Shown here piece after piece: positions 1 through 8,699 of a stretch of DNA of 20,545 nt (the stretch's first letter is position 1; every line of letters starts with the position of its first letter). Origin of the DNA: Oppiella nova (lineage: Eukaryota; Arthropoda; Arachnida; Sarcoptiformes; Oppiidae); contig CAJPVJ010000778.1 in NCBI GenBank assembly GCA_905397405.1, positions 1 to 20,545 of the forward strand, written 5' to 3'. The notes beneath the pieces are model-generated. The model was not told where the DNA came from, made no database searches, and saw only the letters and a program-made list of their open reading frames with translations. A program made the translations under genes and the position numbers.

Positions 1-1266
1 TCACAGGGATACACTTAGCCCAGTTATAAAAACCCACTTTTTATCCATATTTATTGTATTCCTACTTATAAGTTGTGTCCAGAATATGTCCAAAAATAGT
101 CAAATAGTAAATTATAAGTCAAATATTTGCTACAATAACTAATTAAAAATTAGTATAATAACTAATTAATAATAACAATAACTAATTAAAAACCTAATAT
201 ATCTACCGTATATGAAATATAGACTATTTCAATGACCAAGAACTTGTTTTGATATATAACAAGGTTATATGCACATGAACGAACAAATACAATTACAAAA
301 TAATATTAATTTATTGTATATATTATAAGTAAACAAATATTTACAGTAAAGTGCAGTTAGTGTTATACTAATTAAAATAATGAATTTCTCAAAATCTGTG
401 CCAAATATAAAGTAGAAAGTTAAAGTACTTTACAAGTATAGTGACTCTGTCTCAACCTTTTTTAATTATAGCTATTTAATAGAAATTATTTCAAAAATTT
501 TAAAAAATTTAATTCAATTATCAAATGTACTATTTTTAATATTTAGAGACTATAAAAATAAACAACTGATAGTGCCCTATCATTATGTTTAGACACTTCT
601 CTGGTATTTTTAAATAACCAACTATTGATATGTTTGTCATAACTTTGATTGAATTTTGATCATAAGTTTGGCCTTAAATTGATTAATACTGTACAGTACT
701 GTACTGTATATTGAAATTACATTTATTGAATCTTTTTACTATAAATTTGATTACATCTGAAGACTTCTACTGCATATCGTCTGACATTCTTTTGGCATAA
801 TTTGTAAATAAATTGATTACTAAATACTTTTTATATGATAACATTTACCAATTTAATTGTTTATTTATTAATAATTAGTTTGAAAATATAAAAATAATAA
901 AATGACTAAACCTGGTTTATATAAGTTAATTTTTATTTATTACTTAAATTAAAATTTTCTTTTCAAAAATCGACAATTTGTCCTTTTTAGTATTTTTTTT
1001 ATCAAATAAGGGATCATTTTGCAAAATAACAAAAATAAGTTTCCGTTTTGCCTGCTGTTAAATATAAAGTATACACAAACAGTTGGAATAATTGGATGTT
1101 TTTTGTTTAATATATTTACATAAGTAGTCATATAATATCATATAATACTATAAATATATAAAATGTTGACATTTGTTGGATTTTGACAATTAAAGCAAAG
1201 GTTATGAAAGGAAAGGTTAGGATTGCATAATAATAATGACGGCTCTAAACTCGTTTTAGTTAGTCT
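1..1266 (+). repeat. Direct repeat copy 1 (at least 1.2 kb)
   Basis: This block matches 7122-8329 in the same orientation, at what I judge by eye to be about 97-98% identity. Copy 1 is 58 bp longer in total. The main length differences are a short-period expansion of a CTAATTAA-type unit around 130-190 and about 14 bp near 313-326 that copy 2 lacks. Similarity stops at the TTAGTCT ending at 1266 (8329 in copy 2). Copy 1 begins at the first base of the window, so its true left end is not visible. No recognisable protein is encoded: a 60-codon minus-strand frame at 949-1131 is AT-rich and resembles no family. It is probably a non-autonomous mobile element or segmental duplication of unknown class. 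Confidence 0.9.
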
Positions 1267-2242
1267 ACCACAACAAGGGTTATAATAAAGAACCTTTATA
1301 ATGCCCTGGTACAATTTTCATGCAGCATATGTGACGGGAATGGTATGTACAGTACAGTATGATTTGGTTATGGGTAACGGTATCTCAATACAAGTATTTC
1401 ACTCATGAATTGGACGCAGAGGTGACCACTAGTGCTGTAGTGATAGAGTGATAGAGTGGTGCAGTGTTTGAGCATTTGGTGCTTGAGTTGAATGCTATTC
1501 AAACACTTTTGCGGATACAGTGTATGTGTGGAGGAAGTAGTGAACCACTGAAGTGAGTGTTACAGTCAATGCTATAGTAATGCAATAGTAATGCTATAGT
1601 AATGCAATAGTAATGCTATAGTAATGCAATAGTAATGCTATAGTAATGCAATAGTAATGCTATAGTAATGCAATAGTAATGCTATAGTGCTGTCAGTGCT
1701 ATGAAAGTGACGCCAAATCAATGAACAGCTGATGCACTCTAACTGTCATTCAGTGACCACTATTTGGCTCTCAATTCATGTGTTTTATGTTTAATTACAA
1801 TCATCTCATTCATTAGCCACACATACATTCATTGCATAGTTATTATGTAATTTGGATTTTTCTGTTATAAGTTATAACTGTAAATGAAAGGTAAGACACA
1901 TTGATATTCATACAAATTGTTGACACACTTTTGCATTCAAATGTGATTTCCTTGTAATCATTAACATCAGACCAAACACTATTTGTCATTAAATTTAGAT
2001 TTGCATTTAGATGTGAATTGCATTGAAACCTATTTATTAAAAAATGATAATCACTTTTATTATAGTTTTGACACCTTTAAAGCAAATGTTGTCATTTACA
2101 GTTACAAATTTATATATAACATATGTCTTTGACTGTGATATTGAAATGACATTTAATGTGACAATACATTGATTGCGTAAATATTCATACTATGCTTAAT
2201 AATAGTTTTAGTGACAATTGAATATAACATGTGTTGCTATGA
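1267..2242. other. Intergenic stretch upstream of the GTPBP2-like gene
   Basis: I see no coding region here. It holds short imperfect repeats (GATAGAGTG near 1440-1457), the 22-bp minisatellite described separately, and AT-rich filler. The TACAGTACAGTA stretch near 1346-1358 belongs to a motif that recurs across the window. Confidence 0.6.
1569..1688 (+). repeat. 22-bp minisatellite
   Basis: The tract is a nearly perfect tandem array of about 5.4 copies of a 22-bp unit. The unit itself is two 11-mers, TATAGTAATGC and AATAGTAATGC, that alternate strictly. It is not a multiple of three and lies in no reading frame. The strict alternation suggests that the 22-mer, not the 11-mer, was the unit amplified most recently. 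Short trinucleotide-like words (GTG, TGA) at 1430-1560 just upstream look like older decayed repeat. Confidence 0.92.
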
Positions 2243-2500
2243 TATATACATATAGTTAGCACTCATTCACTAATCAACTCAGTTTAGTTAACTTCAGAAC
2301 ATAGCAAAACTATCGCAAACTGTTTTCACAACGTTAGCTAACGTAGTGAACTGTCTGGTGAGTAACTGAGTTACTTATGAATATATTTATGACATAATAA
2401 TATCGTAAAATATTAATAGTCTATTATTAACTCATAAACACAATAGTTGTCTACAATTAATGATCTCTATTGACCGTAAAGACTGCCAGTGATTGACTAG
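2243..2500 (+). promoter_or_regulatory. Putative core promoter and 5' UTR intron of the GTPBP2-like gene
   Basis: A TATATA run starts at 2243. An arthropod-type initiator, TCAGTTT, lies at 2279-2285, with its A at 2281. Farther down, GTGAGTAA at 2358 is a strong splice donor, and TTGACTAG ending at 2500 could be the acceptor, giving a 143-bp 5' UTR intron that ends two bases before the ATG at 2503. The motif matches are seen directly; their use is inferred. TATA and initiator words arise easily by chance in DNA this AT-rich. Confidence 0.3.
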
Positions 2501-2502
2501 CA

Positions 2503-4632
2503 ATGGATCCATTACTGTCTCTATTTGGAGGTGAGATGGACAGCGATGATGACCTGAATGGTCGCACACTGTTGTCGGGAAGTGCTTGTCTGCCTCCGGA
2601 GGTGGAGGAGGGGAACGTGGAGTATAAGCTGAAACTCATCGCACCATCGAAGTCTAGATTTGAGCATTTGGTCACTCAAATGAAGTGGAGACTCAGGGAA
2701 GGTATTGCTGTCCACGGAATGTCAGTTGCATTCACTCTGTCGTTAATACTGTGATCACATCCCAAGGACACGGAGAAGCGATATATGAGATCGGAGTCGA
2801 AGATAAAGGATTACTAATTGGTCTCTCAGACGAAGATGTGAGCGCTTCGATGCAAACGCTGTACTTAATGGCCGAGAAATTGGGCGCAACTCTGACTGTA
2901 TTGCGAGAGAGGATTATAACCGGAGAGGAAAACTCGAAAATTCATAAATACACGGATTGTCAGCAAAAAAGCCGGAAAGCGATCGAAGTGTTGGTGCGGA
3001 AAGTGCCGGACGACCAGCAGACCATTGAACTCAGGATCGCTGTGTTGGGGAACGTGGAGACCGGCAAAAGCACTCTTCTCGGTCTCTATTAACTCACTCT
3101 TTGATCACTTATTGATACCATTTCTCTATTTAAAGGAGTCCTCACTCAGGGAGAGCTCGACAATGGAAGGGGTCTGTCGTTTGACTCATTTAATTGATTG
3201 TTTAAACTGAGTGTAAATGTCTGTCAATTATAGGTAGCGCTCGACTAAACCTATTCCGTCACAGGCATGAGATCCAAACGGGAAGGACTTCGAGTATAAG
3301 CAAAGAGATCTTAGGGTTTGACAACAAAGGCGTTCCCATCACTTATAATGTGTGCCGAACTCCCGAAGAGATTTGTGAATTATCTTCAAAATTGATTACA
3401 TTTATTGATTTGGGAGGACATAAGAAGTACTTAAAAACTACTGTATTTGGATTAATGGCTATGAATGGACACTACGCTGTACTTGTGATTAGTTCTATTG
3501 GAGGTGTCTTTGCCGGAACGGTATGTAATTTAATTGATACCATACAATATATTTTACCATTACGGTATAATCCTGACTATTTTTCAATGATAGACAAGGG
3601 AGCACCTGGGTCTAGCGCTGGCACTTGACGTTCCCATTGTAGTAGTTATTAATAAAATAGATCTCACGAACAATGACTCACTTTCTGCAACTCTCTATCA
3701 ATTGGAGGAACTCCTAAAATCTCCAGTTTGTAAAAAAGTAATTAATTTTTCACTTATACCGTAATACTTTTGTCTTTAATATATGGGATATATATTGTGT
3801 TTTATGTCATCCAAACAGATTCCTGTCAAAGTTGACACTGAAGATGATGTGATCACTTGTGCCAGTCGTCTCACGTCTGATCATATAATCCCCATCTTTA
3901 TGGTCTCGTGACACAGCCCTGTCCCTAACCTAGAGAATATGTCTAAGAATATACATAACGGCGGGAGATACTGTCAGTTTCTAGCACTCTCTGACTAGGT
4001 CAGACTGCACCTTAAAGTCCATAATAATATTGAAAAGCACTTTTAAATGTTTTCTAATAATTAAATCTAATGTGTAGGTCGACGAGACATTTCAAGTGCC
4101 AGAAGTGGGTCTGTTATGTTTCACACCTTTCTATTACTTTAACCTATTATTCTGATTAAATGATTGCTTATAAACGATAAACAATGATAATTTAGGTCCA
4201 GTTGTGAGTGGATTATTGATATCTGGATTAATAAAAGAAGGCGATTGTCTCAAAATGGGTCCTTTAGATGACGGCTCGTTCACTGGAGTGCAGGTGTCGT
4301 CCCTCCAGAGGCACAAAGTGGCCTGTCGTTCAGTGAGGGCCGGAGAAAGCGCTACATTGGCTCTCAATAGATATAATAATCAAATGGATTTAGAAAGAAA
4401 TGTTCGCAAAGGAATGGTTGTCATTGAAATGAATGACCAAAAACAGAGTCATAAAGTTTGTCAGTATTTCCAGGCGAGGATTCATGTCTTATTTCACGTG
4501 ACAATGATATGTCCGGGCTTTCAGACCACTGTCTATATTGGCAATGTTAGGCAAACTGCAATTGTAGTCGCAATTATGGGCAAAAAGTGCATTTCAACTT
4601 TACTCTCGCGTAGCCAATACAAGTCCAAATAA
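2503..4632 (+). CDS. GTPBP2-like GTP-binding protein, eight exons, possibly decaying
   Basis: The product belongs to the GTPBP1/GTPBP2 family of translational GTPases, related to EF-Tu/EF1A and linked to ribosome rescue and mRNA surveillance. GTPBP2-type blocks include ARLNLFRH, TREHLGLALAL and GNVRQTA. Exons: 2503-2701, 2767-3081, 3136-3171, 3234-3520, 3594-3737, 3819-3902, 4078-4108, 4196-4632. Together they total 1533 nt, or 510 codons plus stop. The start has A-free but purine-containing context (G at -3, G at +4) and an upstream in-frame stop. The GTPase core is complete: P-loop GNVETGKST at residues 161-169, switch region GRTSS in exon 4, G3 DLGGH at 242-246 (DLAGH is usual) and G4 NKID at 299-302. 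Oddities: exon 6 read straight on meets TGA at 3909-3911, so the model uses a weak donor at 3903 and loses about 35 residues before VDETFQVPEVG. The C-terminus is also about 40 residues short. The length is below the roughly 600 aa usual for GTPBP2. It may be a diverged functional paralog or a recent pseudogene. Confidence 0.8.
3903..4077 (+). other. Intron 6, or a broken exon, of the GTPBP2-like gene
   Basis: In GTPBP1/2 proteins, the block ending PIF-x-V-S is followed by an S/N-V-T-G motif, a short helix and a linker before the V-D-E-T-F segment. Here the frame gives PIFMVS and then TGA at 3909-3911. After the stop the same frame resumes with NLENMSKNIHN, which loosely resembles the expected helix, and then stops again at 3996. 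I therefore read this as a former exon that has picked up stops. It can still be bridged in frame by the donor GTCTCG at 3903 and the acceptor TGTGTAG ending at 4077, at the cost of the missing block. Confidence 0.45.
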
Positions 4633-4770
4633 TTTGTCGGGCTCATATAGTTGTGGCCCACAGCCGATGAGAAGTCCCTTCCGAGTCGGTTTCCGTAGCC
4701 AGTACAGGAGGTTCATAAGGGAAAGTGGTCTAAAGATAATAATAACAACATTAATAATAACAAGCATTTT
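4633..4770 (+). pseudogene. Probable remnant of the GTPBP2 C-terminal end
   Basis: After the TAA at 4630-4632, another forward frame stays open from about 4602 to 4789. It contains FRSQYRRFIRESGLK, which resembles the family's C-terminal pattern of an F-R-F, a P-E-Y, an L-F-R-E-G and a T-K-G. The intact block of about 20 residues that should sit between GKKCIST and the PEY-like motif is missing. A near-copy of the motif's DNA, CGTAGCCARTACARG, occurs at 4609 and again at 4694, 85 bp apart and so in different frames. This suggests a local duplication or slippage that broke the gene's end. Confidence 0.35.
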
Positions 4771-5717
4771 TGACATACTTTTTAATTAAATTTTAATTCA
4801 TTTATTTATTTTTAAACAAAATTTTAAATTACCGTAATTTTTATGCAAATTATTCTCAAATTGAGATTTGAAAACACTTGAAATCATTTGAATAATATAA
4901 ATATGACCATGTATAATTTGTGTGAATTTGAATTGTTATTATTCAATGATATGACATTACTTTTATTCACATTTAATCTATAAAACAATTAGAAACTACA
5001 TTTTATTTATATGGTATAAGTTATACCGTATAACATATACTAAACAATTTATAAGACATATTTATTTAATTATAACTTACTATGATGAAGATTTTTGAAA
5101 AGGTTAAATTACTTTAATTATTTGCTATACCAAATAATATTTCAAAACCGTGACTCAAGATTATTTAAATATAGTATCTTGCCTATTTACAGTATATTTG
5201 TATTCATTTCAAGTGGTTGATATACTTTATATTAAATATATTCAATTTTAATAGTAATTATTGAATAATATTAATGATAAAAGTTCATTGAATTTACAAA
5301 TCAGTTCTTAATAATACTTTTAACGTAATATTTCACTCAATATCAGTCGAGAATCTACAAATCATACGGTAATACTGTATAATTAGAATAATATAATATA
5401 ATTCAAATATTTAGAAATATTGAAAATACAAGTACTCAATACAAGTCATTTCCACTAACATTGTAAGAATTCTTCACAAGAATTTTAGAGTAAAATTATG
5501 ACTACTTCTATAAAAGTATAGTTTATTTCTAATTAAGAATTTTCTAATTATGCGAATAACTGTCGAGTAAACTATAATAAAACATTACACTAGTTGAGAT
5601 ATAGGGTTTGTGTTATACTGTATTAGTGAATTACTTTAATTAAAAATGACTGAGTGTGAATTCTTTCATAATTACAGAATTGACAGATACTTAATGTACG
5701 GCACAATAAACAATAAA
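4771..5717. other. AT-rich intergenic stretch with no gene seen
   Basis: No open frame of note, RNA gene or element with clear ends was found. The sequence is rich in A/T runs and in the words TATTCAA and AATATT. I saw no convincing polyadenylation signal close behind the GTPBP2-like gene, which fits the idea that its 3' end is damaged. Confidence 0.5.
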
Positions 5718-5853
5718 TGAGACAGAAATATACCAAAAGTAACATGATCTCTATGAGTAATATAAAATAAAAACAAAGCTAAGATTGCTTTCAATGCTAT
5801 GCAGCCGTATTGTAAGCAGAGATCATGTCATCTTTTGGTATATTCGTGTCTCA
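5718..5853. repeat. Foldback hairpin element, about 35-bp arms
   Basis: The left arm at 5718-5752 and the right arm at 5818-5853 are near-perfect inverted repeats with a one-base length difference and about three mismatches. Both read TGAGACA or TGAGACAC at the outside and ATGATCTCT at the inside. The 65-bp loop contains ATGAGTAATATAA, a word also found inside the palindrome at 6532-6671. No coding capacity is present. It is most likely a small MITE or the inverted ends of a larger decayed element. Confidence 0.8.
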
Positions 5854-6072
5854 ATTAGTTTTATGAGATATCCCTATAGATTCTATAGTATAGATTAAAT
5901 GAAGATATCAGTATTGATTTGTGTCACTATTTTCTAGATCACAATACAGTAATTAGTGTTGAAGTGATTGAATTGTCCAAAACATTATATTTCTCCATAA
6001 TATAAATAATAACGAATTTTATAAATATTGTATATTTACTAATAAGGGATTCATTGAAATTATATACACATA

Positions 6073-6797
6073 CACTGACAGACCAATCATGCGGTGGTTT
6101 TTCGAGTATAGCTTTTGAACCACTAATCTCACAAAGATTTAGTGATCATATTCTTGTAGCCAAATAGATTTTTTATACTTGACGCAAATTTCAAATGGCT
6201 ATATCTTGGTCATTTTTCATGCTTTTCCAATGTTTCAAAACCATTGAGCGTAATATTAAATTTTTTTATGAATGAATAATATTTAAGTTTCACATAAATG
6301 TTATTCTAACTTTGTAACCATAGGTCCTAGAACAAAACAGGATAATGCATTGAAAAGATCACAAAAAATTAGTCAAGATCAGATTATAAAATCTTTTAAT
6401 ATTATGTTTACTGAATTTATAAAATTAATGAAAGTTGTTAAAACCTCCATATATTTCCTATGCGCTTTTTAGTTAATTTTCAAAATTAAATATCTTATGA
6501 CCAGGGTTACTTTAACATGAATATGAATCTCGATTATATGAAACAGCGACAATGATTTTTATGAGTAATATAAGACTAAGCTTTATTTGTAACGTGTCTC
6601 ATAGTAAACGTTCCACAAAAATCTTAATCTTATATTACTCATATAAATCATTGTCGCTGTTTCATATAATCAAGTCTCATATGTATACAAATTTGTCGTA
6701 TACATATGACTACAAGAATACATCATGATCAATCTTTGTGAGATTAGTCGTTCAAAAGCTATACTCGAAAAACCACCGTATGATTGGTCTGTCAGTG
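6073..6797. mobile_element. Tc1/mariner-like MITE, 725 bp
   Basis: The element has 67-bp terminal inverted repeats at 6073-6139 and 6731-6797 that differ at only two positions. They begin CACTGACAGACC and end GGTCTGTCAGTG. TA dinucleotides lie immediately outside on both sides (6071-6072 and 6798-6799), as expected for the TA target duplication of Tc1/mariner transposases. The similarity of the arms continues inward with small gaps to about 6160 and 6710. The interior has no transposase frame, so the element is non-autonomous. The near-identity of its ends suggests a recent insertion. Assignment to Tc1/mariner rests on the TA flanks and overall shape, not on a matched family. Confidence 0.85.
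6532..6671. repeat. Nested palindrome inside the MITE
   Basis: The arms at 6532-6580 and 6623-6671 are each 49 bp, with two mismatches and a 42-bp loop. They lie wholly within the 725-bp MITE but off its centre, so they are not an extension of its terminal repeats. This may be a second small foldback inserted into the MITE or an internal duplication. It shares ATGAGTAATATAA with the hairpin at 5718-5853. Confidence 0.85.
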
Positions 6798-6813
6798 TAT
6801 GTACTGTACTGTA

Positions 6814-7132
6814 TATCCCTGTGATTAATACAAAACTTATTCACTATTTTAACCAGTTTTTGATTTTCAATATTTGAATCCTTTATAATAATTTGAGTAT
6901 TCAATTGATAAAACACGCAAACCTTTATTAATCGATGAAATAATATATTATGAATAATAAAAATTTCCTGAGTAATTAACAAATTTAAAGAAAATTGTAA
7001 TAAATAGTCTCAATTTTGTCAAATGAGTGTTTATATAAACGAATATTCATATAAAATTATTATAAAGAATTAATATTTTTGAAAATCAAAAACTGATTAA
7101 ATTCATGAATGTGTTTATGAATCACAGGGATA
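6814..7132. repeat. Foldback element, about 80-bp arms, abutting repeat copy 2
   Basis: The left arm at 6814-6894 and the right arm at 7054-7132 are imperfect inverted repeats. The outer 12 bases (TATCCCTGTGAT against ATCACAGGGATA) and the inner 14 bases (CTTTATAATAATTT and its complement) match perfectly, with gaps and mismatches between. The outer end of the right arm is the same sequence that opens the window and repeat copy 2. The foldback is therefore probably the left part of the same larger repeat unit, cut off in copy 1 by the window edge. Confidence 0.7.
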
Positions 7133-8329
7133 CACTTAGCCCAGTTATAAAAACCCACTTTTTATCCATATTTATTGTATTCCTACTTATAAGTTGTGTC
7201 CAGAATATGTCCAAAAATAGTCAAATAGTAAATTATAAGTCAAATATTCGCTACAATAACTAATTAAAAACCTAATATATCTACCGTATATGAAATATAG
7301 ACTATTTCAATGACCAAGAACTTGTTTTGATATATAACAAGGTTATATTCACATGGACGAACAAATACAATTACAAAATAATATTAATTTAAGTAAACAA
7401 ATATTTACAGTAAAGTGCAGTTAGTGTTATACTAATTAAAATTATGAATTTCTCAAAATCTGTGCCAAATATAAAGTAGAAAGTTAAAGTACTGTACAAG
7501 TATAGTGACTCTGTCTCAACCTTTTTTAATTATAGCTATTTAATAGAAATTATTTCAAAAATTTTAAAAAATTTAATTCAATTATCAAATGTACTATTTT
7601 TAATATTTAGAGACTATAAAAATAAACAACTGATAGTACCCTGTCATTATGTTTAGACACTTCTCTGGTATTTTTAAATAACAAACTATTGATATGTTTG
7701 TCATAACTTTGATTGAATTTTTATCATAAGTTTGGCCTTAAATTGATTAATACTGTACAGTACTGTACTGTATATTGATATTACATTTATTGAATCTTTT
7801 TACTATAAATTTGACTACATCTGAAGACTTCTACTACATATCATCTGACATTCTTTTGGCATAATTTGTAAATAAATTGATTACTGAATACTTTTTATAT
7901 GATAACATTTACCAATTTAATTGTTTATTTATTAATAATTAGTTTGAAAATATAAAAATAATAAAATGACTAAACCTGGTTTGTATAAGTAAATTTTTAT
8001 TTATTACTTAAATTAAAATTTTCTTTTCAAAAATCGACAATTTGTCCTTTTTAGTATTTTTTTATCAAATAAGGGATCATTTTGCAAAATAACAAAAATA
8101 AGTTTCCGTTTTGTCTGCTGTTAAATATAAAGTATACACAAACAGTTGGAATAATTGGATGTTTTTTGTTTAATATATTTACATAAGTAGTCATATAATA
8201 TAATATAATACTATAAATATATAAAATGTTGACATTTGTTGGATTTTGACAATTAAAGCAAAGGTTATGAAAGGAAAGGTTAGGATTGCATAATAATAAT
8301 GACGGCTCTAAACTCGTTTTAGTTAGTCT
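7122..8329 (+). repeat. Direct repeat copy 2
   Basis: This is the second copy of the repeat at 1-1266, in the same orientation and 58 bp shorter overall. It ends only 370 bp before the ATG of transporter cassette A, so it forms most of that gene's near upstream DNA. The AT-rich ends around 8195-8225 contain TATAAATATATAAAATG, which could supply a TATA box, but there is no direct sign of use. The longest minus-strand frame (8051-8341) has no recognisable domain and runs out of the repeat. Confidence 0.9.
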
Positions 8330-8699
8330 GACACAAGACATGCGCCTCTAATTGTGAAATACATGTCGACATTGGCTTCGCTGACAACCCATTGAGAATG
8401 AGATGTGAAGATAGAAGTCATGCTCAGCTCAGCTCCAGATCTGATTCTTTCTATTCATTCATTTCATTCAATTCAATACAACCCTTATTATAGTGTAGTA
8501 TAAGTCCACATGTGATCATAATCTGTTGGAATCGACACTCATTTGCTTTCAAATTTGTCTCATTTCAAGAATTACTTTGAATTCTTGAATAAAATATCAT
8601 TTGATGACATATTTGGGGTAAATACACACTTTTTATAAGTAGAAATCTCAAATCTAGAAATTCTTGTTTTACTTTCAAATAGATATTGAAAGCATAAGA
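8330..8699 (+). promoter_or_regulatory. Upstream region and 5' UTR of transporter cassette A
   Basis: This is unique sequence between the repeat and the first SLC7 start codon. It is less AT-rich at 8335-8450 than its surroundings, with a duplicated CAGCTC near 8424-8434. The run TTTACTTTCAAATAG ending at 8681 could be the acceptor of a 5' UTR intron. I cannot place a transcription start with confidence. Confidence 0.3.

Noticed and set aside
949-1131. Minus-strand open frames in the two repeat copies (949-1131 and 8051-8341)
   Set aside because: They are AT-driven frames of different length in the two copies, disrupted by copy differences, with no domain resemblance.
1-1266. Long direct repeats as LTRs of a retrotransposon
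   Set aside because: No TG...CA ends, primer-binding site, polypurine tract or gag/pol frames are visible, and a host gene lies between the copies.
3909-3911. TGA in GTPBP2-like exon 6 as a selenocysteine codon
   Set aside because: The family has no selenoprotein members that I know of, and the frame meets another stop soon after.
7122-8329. Repeat as a Helitron (starts with TC)
   Set aside because: The right end lacks CTRR with a preceding hairpin, and no A-T insertion site is apparent.
8664-8699. Upstream TTG extension of the cassette A reading frame (and likewise 13522-13554 for cassette B)
   Set aside because: Both begin at TTG, not ATG. An ATG with good context follows at 8700 and 13555, and the extensions show no similarity to each other.
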